A DNA stretch of 64,000 nt from Saccharospirillum sp043196875 (GCF_043196875.1 NZ_JBEBMX010000003.1:290793-354792); one strand, 5' to 3'. Counted from the stretch's first letter, positions 56,021 through 63,918 are shown. Numbers and translations are program-made. The notes: generated from the sequence alone by a model not told the origin.

Positions 56021-56098
56021 GTCGTGGCAAATTCCACGACCGGGATTAGACCCCCGGATCATCACAAAGAGGACACACCGCCCTCTGGCGGTTTTTTT
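56021..56098 (+). ncRNA. Candidate structured leader RNA, P4-satellite-like
   Basis: Three hairpins in a row: GTCGTGG-CAAATT-CCACGAC, then CCGGG-ATTAGACC-CCCGG, and ACCGCC-CTCT-GGCGGT followed by seven T, which is an intrinsic terminator (56077-56098). A frame resembling a phage-satellite ORF begins eight bases later. In P4-type satellites the immunity leader makes a short structured RNA ahead of such ORFs. The likeness is from memory and not tested. The gap 55883-56235 holds nothing else. Confidence 0.35.
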
Positions 56099-56105
56099 GT
56101 GTCCA

Positions 56106-56372
56106 ATGGTTGGCCATAATGCCGCTGGCATTCTGTTATGGCGGGCCGTGCGGGGCGCCTTCGGGCGCGCCGGTTTCTTTGTGGCCGGTAGGTCTAACCC
56201 GCACGGTTCAATTCAACACAATCTAAGCAGTTGTTTTATACCCGGGTGTCGATGCTGCCGGACTGGATTTGGTACTTCTGAACCATCTCCGCTGCCGTTT
56301 CCAACAGGGCCAAAGTCCCATCATCGCCCAGTGACTTCGCACGTTCGATTCCGCCGCGGATTTTGTCGATAA
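56106..56372 (+). pseudogene. Remnant of phage Ash/Icd-like ORF
   Basis: The frame begins MVGHNAAGILLWRAV, then GFFVAGRSNPHGSIQHN, which resembles the start of Ash- or Icd-like proteins encoded after the immunity leader of P4-type satellites (from memory). After about residue 40 it runs antisense into the small-protein gene at 56236-56673 and loses any likeness. It is probably a truncated leftover and not a working gene. Confidence 0.4.
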
Positions 56373-56673
56373 AGTTATGCCGGGTGGTGTTATCAATCGT
56401 ATTAGTGAGCTCACCATCAATGGGAATGCTCATCGCCATAAATATAAATGGCCTACTCTCGTCCAAAGTCATACGACCCGCCTTTACCTCACCATTCATC
56501 CAATCAACCAGTTCCTGGTTGGTCATATTGGTGAAATCCACCTTATTGAGTGGCTGGGCTTCATCAGTGCTTTCCTGTGCGCTGCTGCGCGCTTGAGTGG
56601 CCACTGGCGTTGGGTTGGACGTTGGTTGACGCTGTTGGATGTACGTTTGGCTGATCCCTGTATCGATTCGCAT
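56236..56673 (-). CDS. Small acidic island protein, paralogue 2
   Basis: The 145-residue protein is a diverged copy of the product of 53850-54302: same start (MRIDTGISQTYIQQRQP), same polar N-terminal region and same core (KVDFTNMTNQELVDWMNGEV, KAGRMTLDESRPFIFMAM). I choose the ATG at 56673, eight bases after AAGGAG; an open frame reaches to 56832 but has no likeness there. Its base composition is nearer to the core genome than paralogue 1, so the two may have arrived separately. Function unknown. Confidence 0.75.
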   Translation of the reverse strand: MRIDTGISQTYIQQRQPTSNPTPVATQARSSAQESTDEAQPLNKVDFTNMTNQELVDWMNGEVKAGRMTLDESRPFIFMAMSIPIDGELTNTIDNTTRHNFIDKIRGGIERAKSLGDDGTLALLETAAEMVQKYQIQSGSIDTRV

Positions 56674-56965
56674 TGGCCTGGCTCCTTCACGCGGTCGAGT
56701 TAGACAGGGAATGAGCAACAGTTGGGCCAGCCTACATTTTCTAATTGACGGCCAGAGAGAACCTGCTTTCAGTGGCGCGCCACTTCTAATAAAGGAACAA
56801 AAAATGATTATGGCGCCGCGGAAACCTACCATTTAAGCGGCAAAGTTTTACCGGTAGGCAGGCTGTAGCCAGTCTTTAGTTCAGAGGTAATAAAGTCGTT
56901 TTTAGGTGTACTGGGATATGAAACGTCGAAACAGAAAAACGAGATAACGATATTGCAGGCTCAAA

Positions 56966-57026
56966 AACGCAAAAAGCCAACCTAAACGATCGGCTTTTTA
57001 AAATTTGGTCGGGCATGCAGGATTTG
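56966..57026. repeat. Partial tRNA-Pro 3' end plus hairpin, copy 2 (right edge)
   Basis: AACGCAAAAAGCC, loop, CGGCTTTTT is followed by 22 bases identical to the tRNA-Pro 3' end (TGGTCGGGCATGCAGGATTT and on), after which the match stops. It lies about 117 bases left of the intact tRNA copy. The gap 56674-57123 holds this copy and the tRNA terminator, and I see no gene. Confidence 0.8.
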
Positions 57027-57087
57027 ATCGGGCCGGCCATCCGGCTGCGGCTTGAGCCACCCCATTTTTTTAAGCTACCTAAAACGC

Positions 57088-57117
57088 AAAAAGCCGACCT
57101 AACCGGTCGGCTTTTTT
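57088..57117 (-). terminator. Terminator of tRNA-Pro
   Basis: The hairpin AAGCCGACC-TAACC-GGTCGGCTT lies just past the tRNA-Pro 3' end, with T-runs in the minus-strand direction. It is the parent of the hairpins in the two partial copies. Confidence 0.75.
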
Positions 57118-57123
57118 AGAATT

Positions 57124-57200
57124 TGGTCGGGCATGCAGGATTTGAACCTGCGACCCTCGCCACCCCATGACGATGCGCTACCAGACTGCGCTAATGCCCG
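57124..57200 (-). tRNA. tRNA-Pro (GGG), CCA encoded
   Basis: Seventy-seven bases fold as a full cloverleaf: acceptor CGGGCAT pairs with ATGCCCG, D-stem GCGC/GCGC, anticodon stem TCGTC/GGCGA with loop ATGGGGT (anticodon GGG), and T-arm GCAGGTTCAAATCCTGC. The 3' CCA is in the DNA. It reads proline CCC and CCU codons and serves as the likely integration site for the neighbouring element. Confidence 0.95.
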
Positions 57201-57212
57201 AAAACGTTGCGA

Positions 57213-57240
57213 ATCATACGCTAAGCGATTGAAATATCAA
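57213..57240 (-). promoter_or_regulatory. Sigma-70-type promoter of tRNA-Pro
   Basis: On the minus strand TTGATA (-35) and TATGAT (-10) stand 16 bases apart, each five of six to consensus, about 12 bases ahead of the mature tRNA 5' end. Confidence 0.65.
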
Positions 57241-57258
57241 GCGTTTTGAGAGTGCCGA

Positions 57259-57621
57259 TCAGCCGTCGGAAAGCAGCTTCAGTACGGCTTGCAGCTCGTG
57301 GATCATATCCTGAATCAGTTCCTGGTGCTGTTTGACCAGAACGCTGTCCCCTTCCGGTTCGGTCAGCTTTTGCCGGGCGCCACCGATGGTATAGCCGTCT
57401 TCATAAAGGAGATTGCGGATCTGACGGATCAACACAACATCATCACGTTGGTAGTAACGGCGGTTACCGCGCCGCTTTACCGGACTGAGTTGCGGGAATT
57501 CCTGTTCCCAGTAGCGCAGTACGTGGGGTTTAACTGCGCACAGTTCGCTTACTTCGCCAATGGTAAAGTAACGCTTTCCTGGGATGGTAGGCAGTTCATT
57601 ATTCTGGCTCGGTTCCAGCAT
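57259..57621 (-). CDS. MerR-family regulator adjacent to ihfA
   Basis: The 120-residue protein has the MerR winged-helix core (RYFTIGEVSELCAVKPHVLR, YWEQEFPQLSPVKRRGNRRY) and a short C-terminal coiled region. It lacks a metal- or ligand-binding tail. It belongs to the group that follows ihfA in pseudomonads. Its start lies 23 bases inside the end of ihfA, so the two are translationally linked. Confidence 0.92.
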   Translation of the reverse strand: MLEPSQNNELPTIPGKRYFTIGEVSELCAVKPHVLRYWEQEFPQLSPVKRRGNRRYYQRDDVVLIRQIRNLLYEDGYTIGGARQKLTEPEGDSVLVKQHQELIQDMIHELQAVLKLLSDG

Positions 57622-57901
57622 AGGCCTCGACTTTCACCTTCAACTTCTGGCCGGGGCGAAAAGTGACGACCCTGCGTGCCGAAATGGGGATTTCCTCCCC
57701 GGTTTTCGGGTTGCGGCCTGGACGTTGCCGCTTGTCCCTGAGATCAAAATTACCAAAGCCGGACAGCTTGACCTGTTCGTTATTGACCAGACTATCGCGG
57801 ATCTCTTCAAAGAAGACTTCCACCATGTCCTTGGCTTCGCGCTTGTTTAAGCCTAATTCTTCGTACAGCCGTTCAGCCATTTCCGCTTTGGTCAGGGCCA
57901 T
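57599..57901 (-). CDS. ihfA: Integration host factor alpha subunit
   Basis: IhfA with IhfB bends DNA at specific sites, helping promoters, replication and phage integration. The 100-residue protein has the family layout: MALTKAEMAERLYEELGLNK, VEVFFEEIRDSLVNNEQVKL, SGFGNFDLRDKRQRPGRNPK and the beta arm. It starts three bases after the pheT stop, the usual order. Confidence 0.97.
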   Translation of the reverse strand: MALTKAEMAERLYEELGLNKREAKDMVEVFFEEIRDSLVNNEQVKLSGFGNFDLRDKRQRPGRNPKTGEEIPISARRVVTFRPGQKLKVKVEAYAGTEPE

Positions 57902-57903
57902 AC

Positions 57904-60279
57904 TTAGCTCCTCAAGGTGGCATCGTACCTAGTCTGCAAAGTGGTAATGATGGAATCCATCAAACTGTTTATTTCTTCGTCAGTTAGAGTGCGCGAAGGA
58001 TTCTGCCAGGTCAAGCCTAAGGCGACGCTTTTCCGTTGCGAATCAATACCTTTGCCACGGTAGATGTCGAATAAAGTCAGGCTTTCGAGGTCGTCACCGG
58101 CCTTTTCGCGAACGCTGTTCATCAGCTCGGCCACCGGGGTTTCTTCATCAACCACCACAGCCAGATCGCGAGTGGATGATGGGAAACGTGACAGCGCTTC
58201 AAAGGCTGGCAGTTCGGCTGGCAAGACTCGATCCAGACGCAGTTCGAACATAAAGGTCGGCTGCTTCAGGCCCAGTTCGCGCGCCAGGTTTGGATGCACG
58301 GCGCCAATGTAGCCAACCAGTTTGCCGTCGCGCTCAATACGCGCGCATTGACCCGGATGCAGTGCGGAATTCTGGCCGGAAAGGAACTCGAAGTTCGCTC
58401 CCTTGATCAAGCCCAGAACCTGCTCCAGGTCGCCTTTGATATCGAAGAAGTCGAGTGCTTCGTTATCGCTGTACCAGCCTTTGGGCCAACGACTGCCTGT
58501 TGCCACTCCGGCGAGCATGTTCAACTGCTCGGTACCATCCTTCGTCGCGCGGAAGCGCAATCCGGTTTCAAACAACCGCACTCTTTCCTGCTGACGATTG
58601 AGGTTATGGCTCAGTGCCTTTAGCAGTCCCGGCCACAATGACACCCGCATAACCGACATATCGGCAGAAATCGGGTTAGCCAGTTGGATGCCTCCCTCTT
58701 TAGGGAACATCTTCGCTTGCAGCTCTGGCTCAACGAAGCTGTAGGTAATGGCTTCCTGATAACCCAGGCTTGCCAGGCGGTCGACCAGCAGATCAACCGA
58801 TGTCTGTTGCTCAGCACGGCCGCGCGGCGCCAAGGCGGCTTGTGGCACGGTAACCGGGAAGCGGTTGTAGCCGTAGATGCGGGCGATTTCTTCGACCAGA
58901 TCGGAATCGATGGCCATATCAAAACGCCAGGTCGGCGCTTGCACCGTCCACTGACCACTCGCCTGCGAGCTTACGTCAAAACCCAGACCGCGCAGAATGC
59001 GTTCGATTTCGGCGTCATCGATCTTCATGCCCAGAGCCGTCGCCACGCGCTCAGCGGATAAGGCTATGGTTGCCGGCGCAGGAACTTTATCGGCGGCTTC
59101 TTTCACGACAACGGGACCCGGCTTGGCACCACAGATATCCATCAGCAAGGCGGTTGCACGCTCTACTGCTGCTTCTTGCAAACTGGGGTCAACACCACGT
59201 TCAAAGCGGTGACTGGCATCGGTATGCAAACCGTAGTTACGGGCGCGGCCAGCAATCTCAACCGGGGCGAAGAAAGCACTTTCCAGGAAAACGCGACGCG
59301 TTTCAGTGGACACACCACTTTGCTCACCACCCATGACACCGGCCATAGCCAGTGGACCATTGCCATCGGCGATCAGCAGTACATCCTCGGCCAGATCGAT
59401 GGTTTGGCCATCGAGCAATTCGAGTTTTTCGCCGGCCTTGGCACGACGTACATCAATGCCGTCTTGCAGCCGGTCCAGGTCAAAGCCGTGCATTGGCTGA
59501 CCCAGTTCCAGCATGACGTAGTTGGTAACATCAACCACCGGGTCGATAGACCGGACACCGCCACGGCGCAGGCGTTCGACCATCCACACCGGTGTTGCAG
59601 CGGCAACATTGACGTCGTTTAGAACGCGACCGACATAACGCGGGCAGCCCGTGGTATCACTTAAAGTAACCGGGAAGGTATCGTCGTGAACCGCAGCGAT
59701 CGGCTGAATCTCCGGTGCATTAACAGCGGTGTCATTCAGTACGCCAACTTCACGCGCCAGGCCGGCAATACTCAGGCAGTCGGCGCGATTCGGTGTCAGA
59801 TCCACTTCGATGGCCAGATCGTCCAAACCGAGATAAGCACGTAAGTCTTTACCCACTTCGGCCGCTTCGGGCAATTCCAGAATGCCGTCATGGCTCTCAG
59901 ACAAGCCCAGCTCTTTTTCGCTGCACAGCATGCCCTGGCTTTCCACCTGGCGCAGTTTGGCTTTTTTGATTTTGAAGTCGCCCGGCAAGACAGCACCGAC
60001 CTGAGCCAGTGCTACTTTGATGCCGGCGCGTGCATTGGGCGCTCCACAAACAACCGTAACGGTTTCATTTCCGGCATTAACCTGGCAAACCTGGAGTTTG
60101 TCGGCGTTAGGATGCGGCTCACAGCTGACGATTTCGGCAACCACGACGCCTTCAAAAGCTTCGGCAACCGCCTCGGCACCATCGACTTCCAAACCGGCCA
60201 TGGTGATCTGATCCATCAGGGTCTGGGCATCAATCGCCGGGTTAACCCACTCGCGCAGCCACTGTTCGCTGAATTTCAT
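57904..60279 (-). CDS. pheT: Phenylalanine-tRNA ligase beta subunit
   Basis: PheT with PheS charges tRNA-Phe. The 791-residue protein has the N-terminal tRNA-binding (EMAP-like) domain (ADKLQVCQVNAGNETVTVVC), the B3/B4 editing part, the B5 domain, the inactive synthetase core, and a C-terminal anticodon-binding FDX-ACB domain (TLFDIYRGKGIDSQRKSVAL). A 271-base mobile element separates it from pheS, so how it is transcribed is of interest. Confidence 0.97.
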   Translation of the reverse strand: MKFSEQWLREWVNPAIDAQTLMDQITMAGLEVDGAEAVAEAFEGVVVAEIVSCEPHPNADKLQVCQVNAGNETVTVVCGAPNARAGIKVALAQVGAVLPGDFKIKKAKLRQVESQGMLCSEKELGLSESHDGILELPEAAEVGKDLRAYLGLDDLAIEVDLTPNRADCLSIAGLAREVGVLNDTAVNAPEIQPIAAVHDDTFPVTLSDTTGCPRYVGRVLNDVNVAAATPVWMVERLRRGGVRSIDPVVDVTNYVMLELGQPMHGFDLDRLQDGIDVRRAKAGEKLELLDGQTIDLAEDVLLIADGNGPLAMAGVMGGEQSGVSTETRRVFLESAFFAPVEIAGRARNYGLHTDASHRFERGVDPSLQEAAVERATALLMDICGAKPGPVVVKEAADKVPAPATIALSAERVATALGMKIDDAEIERILRGLGFDVSSQASGQWTVQAPTWRFDMAIDSDLVEEIARIYGYNRFPVTVPQAALAPRGRAEQQTSVDLLVDRLASLGYQEAITYSFVEPELQAKMFPKEGGIQLANPISADMSVMRVSLWPGLLKALSHNLNRQQERVRLFETGLRFRATKDGTEQLNMLAGVATGSRWPKGWYSDNEALDFFDIKGDLEQVLGLIKGANFEFLSGQNSALHPGQCARIERDGKLVGYIGAVHPNLARELGLKQPTFMFELRLDRVLPAELPAFEALSRFPSSTRDLAVVVDEETPVAELMNSVREKAGDDLESLTLFDIYRGKGIDSQRKSVALGLTWQNPSRTLTDEEINSLMDSIITTLQTRYDATLRS

Positions 60280-60314
60280 ATGCGTTAAATCCTATCGATG
60301 TTGTTCGGCCGGGC

Positions 60315-60585
60315 TAGGGAGCCTCTGAGTAATTCTCCCTGAGCTCTGCGCGAGCTAAAACGTTCTGCCACAAGGCCGCACTTCGCAGTGCAATGGCCTT
60401 AGCCCTTGTCAAGAAGTGCAACGCCGGGGCGGGACGTTTTAGCCGCGCCCTTTGGGGCTTTCCGAGGGACTTTGCCACTGCGTTAGACTCATTTGAAAGG
60501 TCTAGACATTCCTGCATGAGTCCGCCTTGTGGCAACGTCCCTCGGATAAGCCAGAGCCCCAGGGGAATTATTCAGAGGCTCCCTA
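60315..60585. mobile_element. MITE-like element between pheS and pheT
   Basis: The 271-base stretch has terminal inverted repeats of 21 bases with one mismatch (TAGGGAGCCTCTGAGTAATT against TAGGGAGCCTCTGAATAATT), which continue less perfectly as CCCTG and GCTCTG. A second internal pair (GCCACAAGGC and GCCTTGTGGC) makes most of the element near-palindromic. The target looks like TA. It codes for nothing I can support. The minus-strand TAG stop of pheS (60583-60585) is kept because TA is followed by G both in the element and in the restored target. Confidence 0.75.
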
Positions 60586-61599
60586 ATTAAACTGGCGCAA
60601 GAATTTGAGGTCGTTTTCGAAGAACAGGCGCAGATCGTTCACGCCATAGCGCAACATCGCCAGACGCTCTACGCCCATGCCAAAAGCGAAACCACTGTAT
60701 TTTTTGGAATCAACGCCGGACGCTTCCAGTACCTTGGGATGCACCATGCCGCAGCCCATGATCTCGATCCAGCCGGTGCGACTGCACACCCGGCAACCTT
60801 CGCCACCACAGATGACACACTCGATGTCGACTTCGGCCGAAGGCTCAGTAAAGGGGAAATACGAAGGGCGGAAACGCACCGCCAGTTCTTTCTCGAAGAA
60901 GACGCGCAGAAACTCTTCCACCGTGCCTTTAAGGTCGGCAAAGCTGACGTCGGTATCGACCATCAGACCTTCCATTTGGTGGAACATCGGGGTGTGCGTT
61001 AAATCGGAGTCGCAGCGATAAACCCGGCCCGGACACACAATGCGAAACGGCGGCTCGCCATTTTCCATGGTCCGCACCTGAACGGGTGAAGTATGGGTCC
61101 GCAGCAGGGTACCAGCATCGAAATAGAAGGTATCGTGCATGGCCCGCGCCGGATGGTGCGACGGAATATTCAGCGCTTCGAAGTTGTGATAATCGTCTTC
61201 AATCTCCGGACCCACGGCGACATCGTAGCCAATGTTCACGAAGAAAGACTCCATACGACGCAGTGTCTGAGTCACCGGATGCAAGCCACCCATGGCCTGA
61301 CGACGACCCGGCTGAGTCACATCGATTTTCTCTTCCGCCAAACGGGCACTCAGCGCCTGCTCATCCAGATGCGCTTTACGCGCGCTGATGGCATCGGCAA
61401 CGGCCGTTTTGACTTCGTTGATCTTGGCGCCAGCGGCCGGGCGATCTTCAGGTGCCAGAGCGCCCAAGGATTTAAGCTGAGCCGTTACCTCACCTTTCTT
61501 GCCCAAAAAGCGCACACGCAGCTCATCCAACTCTTGTGGATTGGTGGCCTGTTGAACCGCTTCAAGTGCACGGTCGTGCAGTTGGGTCAGGGTATCCAT
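60583..61599 (-). CDS. pheS: Phenylalanine-tRNA ligase alpha subunit
   Basis: PheS is the catalytic class II subunit of phenylalanyl-tRNA synthetase. The 338-residue protein has an N-terminal coiled coil (DELRVRFLGKKGEVTAQLKS), motif 2 (TPMFHQMEGLMVD preceded by GRVYRCD), and motif 3 (GFAFGMGVERLAMLRYGVND). Its C-terminal FN-stop lies at the edge of the inserted element. Upstream is pyrI instead of the usual rplT, so the usual infC-rpmI-rplT-pheST operon has been split. Confidence 0.97.
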   Translation of the reverse strand: MDTLTQLHDRALEAVQQATNPQELDELRVRFLGKKGEVTAQLKSLGALAPEDRPAAGAKINEVKTAVADAISARKAHLDEQALSARLAEEKIDVTQPGRRQAMGGLHPVTQTLRRMESFFVNIGYDVAVGPEIEDDYHNFEALNIPSHHPARAMHDTFYFDAGTLLRTHTSPVQVRTMENGEPPFRIVCPGRVYRCDSDLTHTPMFHQMEGLMVDTDVSFADLKGTVEEFLRVFFEKELAVRFRPSYFPFTEPSAEVDIECVICGGEGCRVCSRTGWIEIMGCGMVHPKVLEASGVDSKKYSGFAFGMGVERLAMLRYGVNDLRLFFENDLKFLRQFN

Positions 61600-61767
61600 G
61601 AACAGCTAAACTCCCGTCGAGACGCGCTGGAAAAAGCCCTCACTATAAGGATGGGGCTGAAATAAGCAACTGATTGATAAGGCAAAATTCTTCATCTGCC
61701 CGGTTTTTATACTGCCCGGAACAGCCTGTCCCAAAAGCTCTTTGGCAGTCGCTGTTTAGCAGGCAAT

Positions 61768-62238
61768 TCAAATTTTGGTTTCGGTGAACAGAGTGTCGGC
61801 AAAGGCACGTTCACAGTAGTGACAACGCAACTGCAAAGTATCGCCTGCGAGCACAGCAAAACGACTCTCCACCGGCTCTACATGAGTGATGCAGTTAGCG
61901 TTCGGGCAGGCAAAGACGCCAACGAATGCCTCAGGCAGACCGATCGGGAATTTCCGCACTACGCGATAGTCTTCAATGATGTTGACCGTGGCCTTGGGAG
62001 CAAACAGCGCCAGCTCAGCCGCATCCTGCTCGGTAAAACGCCAGTCATCGACCTTGATCAGGTCTTTCATACCGCCGCCGTGACTGGGCAGGTTCAACCC
62101 CACCGTCAGGCGCGCTTCGGCATTCTTGAGCTGTAAACGGCCCAGAATCGTCAATCCTTTACCCGCAGGAATGTGATCGATCACCGTGCCATTTTGAATG
62201 GCTTCGACCAGCATCTTTTCACGACGCTGCTCACTCAT
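61768..62238 (-). CDS. pyrI: Aspartate carbamoyltransferase regulatory subunit
   Basis: PyrI binds ATP/CTP and regulates the PyrB catalytic trimer in pyrimidine synthesis. The 156-residue protein has the nucleotide-binding domain (VEAIQNGTVIDHIPAGKGL) and the zinc site with four cysteines (CPNANC ... LRCHYCERAF). It follows pyrB on the minus strand, with an ATGA overlap. Confidence 0.97.
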   Translation of the reverse strand: MSEQRREKMLVEAIQNGTVIDHIPAGKGLTILGRLQLKNAEARLTVGLNLPSHGGGMKDLIKVDDWRFTEQDAAELALFAPKATVNIIEDYRVVRKFPIGLPEAFVGVFACPNANCITHVEPVESRFAVLAGDTLQLRCHYCERAFADTLFTETKI

Positions 62239-63179
62239 ACCGCACCTCCTGCCGGCTCCAGGACCTTTTCGTTCATCACCAGCGACAACAATGCCTGGCG
62301 TGCATAGACGCCATTTTCAGCCTGTTGGAAGTAATAAGCGTGATCGGTACGGTCAACCGCCGGATGGATTTCATCCACACGAGGTAAGGGATGCATCACC
62401 CTCATTCCCGGCTGTGCCGATTTCAGCATGTCCGGGCGCAATACAAACTGAGACGCCAGATGCATATATTCGGTAGGGTCGAAACGTTCTTTCTGGACTC
62501 GCGTCATGTAGAGAATATCGACCAACGGAATGACCTGATCGAGACTGTCGACATACTCAAAATCAATATTGGCCGCGTGCAGGCTGTCTTCAATATATGT
62601 CGGCATCGCCAGCGCCTTAGGCGCAACAAAGTAAAAACGCGGCTTGAAATGGCCCAGCGCTTGCGCCAGTGAATGCACCGTTCGTCCGTATTTGAGATCG
62701 CCCACCAACGCGACTGACAGCCCCGTCAGACGACCCTGGCATTCGGCGATGGAGAACAGATCCAGCAGCGTCTGGGTTGGATGCTGATTGGCACCATCAC
62801 CGCCATTGATGACCGGCACATCGGCAACCTCGGCCGCCAGGCGGGCAGACCCTTCTCGCGGGTGTCGCATAATAATGGCATCGGCATAACCGGCAATCAT
62901 GCGAATGCTGTCTGACAGCGTTTCGCCCTTCTTCGTCGAGGTATTACCGCTGTCGGAAAAACCAATCAGGGTGCCGCCTAAACGCTGGACAGCCGTTTCG
63001 AAAGACAGACGGGTTCGGGTGGAGGCTTCAAAGAAGCAACTGGCAATCAGTCGATCCTGCAGTAGAGGTTGCGGACCGGATTGCTTCAAAGCAGCTGCGC
63101 GTTCGACGATGAATTCGATATCGGCTTTGGATAGATCACCGATGGATACCACATCACGACCGAACAAAGGGTTGTTCAT
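62235..63179 (-). CDS. pyrB: Aspartate carbamoyltransferase catalytic subunit
   Basis: PyrB condenses carbamoyl phosphate and aspartate. The 314-residue protein has the carbamoyl-phosphate motif SCFFEASTRTRLSFE and STKKGETLSDS, then GGDGANQHPTQTLLDLF for the aspartate side. I choose the ATG at 63179 (MNNPLFGRDVVSI); the open frame extends to 63290 without family likeness. With pyrI it forms a regulated, class B-type enzyme as in enterics and vibrios. Confidence 0.97.
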   Translation of the reverse strand: MNNPLFGRDVVSIGDLSKADIEFIVERAAALKQSGPQPLLQDRLIASCFFEASTRTRLSFETAVQRLGGTLIGFSDSGNTSTKKGETLSDSIRMIAGYADAIIMRHPREGSARLAAEVADVPVINGGDGANQHPTQTLLDLFSIAECQGRLTGLSVALVGDLKYGRTVHSLAQALGHFKPRFYFVAPKALAMPTYIEDSLHAANIDFEYVDSLDQVIPLVDILYMTRVQKERFDPTEYMHLASQFVLRPDMLKSAQPGMRVMHPLPRVDEIHPAVDRTDHAYYFQQAENGVYARQALLSLVMNEKVLEPAGGAV

Positions 63180-63418
63180 AGCGTAGCTCGGACAAGATTT
63201 GCGGCATTCTACCAGAATTGACGGGCGCGAATAGCGGCGTACAGCAATAGCGCTATGGCCTACTCTTTTTTCAGCGAAACGACCAGCCAAAAAATTCCCT
63301 GTGATGAGAGCCAGTTCAAAACGTCAAACTTTTGACTTTGGGCTGAGCTTGATAGATTGGATGGTGATCGCCGTTGCGATCAAGGACTGTCACAACGATA
63401 ACCAGAAGGAAACTGAGC

Positions 63419-63730
63419 ATGATCAAAACTATCCTCCTCTCACTGGGACTGACGCTGGCTGCACTGAACATCAACGCCCTCGCCGAAGAAAGCGGTTCAG
63501 ATGCTGGTGCCGAAAGCGTTGTTATCTACGTCGACATCAACAACGACGGCGCTGTTAAAATGGCCGACTTGCTGGAAGGAGTCGGCCAATCGAAGGCCCA
63601 GGCCATTGTTGACTACCGCGAAGAGAACGGGCCTTTTATCGCCGCTGAAGACTTGCTGAACGTTAAGGGTATTGGACCAGCGACGCTGGAAAAGAATCGC
63701 AGTAAGATTCGAGTTGGCACGACGGAGTAA
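63419..63730 (+). CDS. ComEA-like helix-hairpin-helix protein
   Basis: The 103-residue protein has a signal peptide (ILLSLGLTLAALNINALA), then VDINNDGAVKMADLLEGVGQ, KAQAIVDYREENGPF and NVKGIGPATLEKNRSKI, the tandem helix-hairpin-helix pattern of ComEA. ComEA binds incoming double-stranded DNA in the periplasm during natural transformation; similar small proteins also occur in species not known to be competent. I choose the ATG at 63419, after AAGGAAA. It diverges from pyrB. Confidence 0.88.
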   Translation: MIKTILLSLGLTLAALNINALAEESGSDAGAESVVIYVDINNDGAVKMADLLEGVGQSKAQAIVDYREENGPFIAAEDLLNVKGIGPATLEKNRSKIRVGTTE

Positions 63731-63741
63731 TATTGTCGGGC

Positions 63742-63773
63742 ACAAAAAAAGCAGCCTTGGGCTGCTTTTTTTG
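63742..63773. terminator. Terminator after the comEA-like gene
   Basis: AGCAGCC-TTGG-GCTGCT... with A-run before and T-run after, so it can stop transcription on either strand. A close copy, followed by the same tRNA-Gly 3' start, occurs at 63885-63912. Confidence 0.85.
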
Positions 63774-63884
63774 TTGTTTGGAGCGGGACTAAAGCCTGCG
63801 AAGGCTTTTGCGTGAGCGTAGCGAGCCCGGAAGGCAAGGCGATGCTGTGGCCGCAGCAAACGAGATGGATCTAGATTCCATGCA

Positions 63885-63912
63885 CAAAAAAAGCAGCGCT
63901 AGGCTGCTTTTC
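63885..63912 (-). terminator. Terminator of tRNA-Gly
   Basis: The hairpin AGCAGC-GCTAG-GCTGCT with A-run on its left acts in the minus direction, just past the tRNA-Gly 3' end. Confidence 0.7.
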
Positions 63913-63918
63913 ATAATA

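Larger units (their letters stand above)
52815..57026. mobile_element. Decayed integrated element at tRNA-Pro
   Basis: The stretch is visibly richer in A and T than its neighbours and lies between two partial copies of the tRNA-Pro 3' end with its terminator hairpin (52815-52876 and 56966-57026). The intact tRNA copy lies just to the right (57083-57150). Its contents are atypical: an exported protein, two paralogous small proteins, a double nuclease-like protein, a phage-satellite-like leader and palindromic repeats. No integrase gene is visible, so it can no longer move by itself. Boundaries are inferred from the repeats. Confidence 0.6.

Noticed and set aside
56674..56832. Upstream extension of paralogue 2
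   Set aside because: The paralogue at 53850-54302 begins at the matching MRxDxG start with a strong ribosome site, so the extension is not translated.
52768..57123. Integrase or transposase in the tRNA-Pro insert
   Set aside because: I looked on both strands; no frame carries tyrosine- or serine-recombinase motifs, so the insert is called non-autonomous.
63180..63290. Attenuator or leader peptide for pyrB
   Set aside because: I could not see a convincing pyrimidine-rich leader with a paired terminator; the extended open frame has no family likeness.
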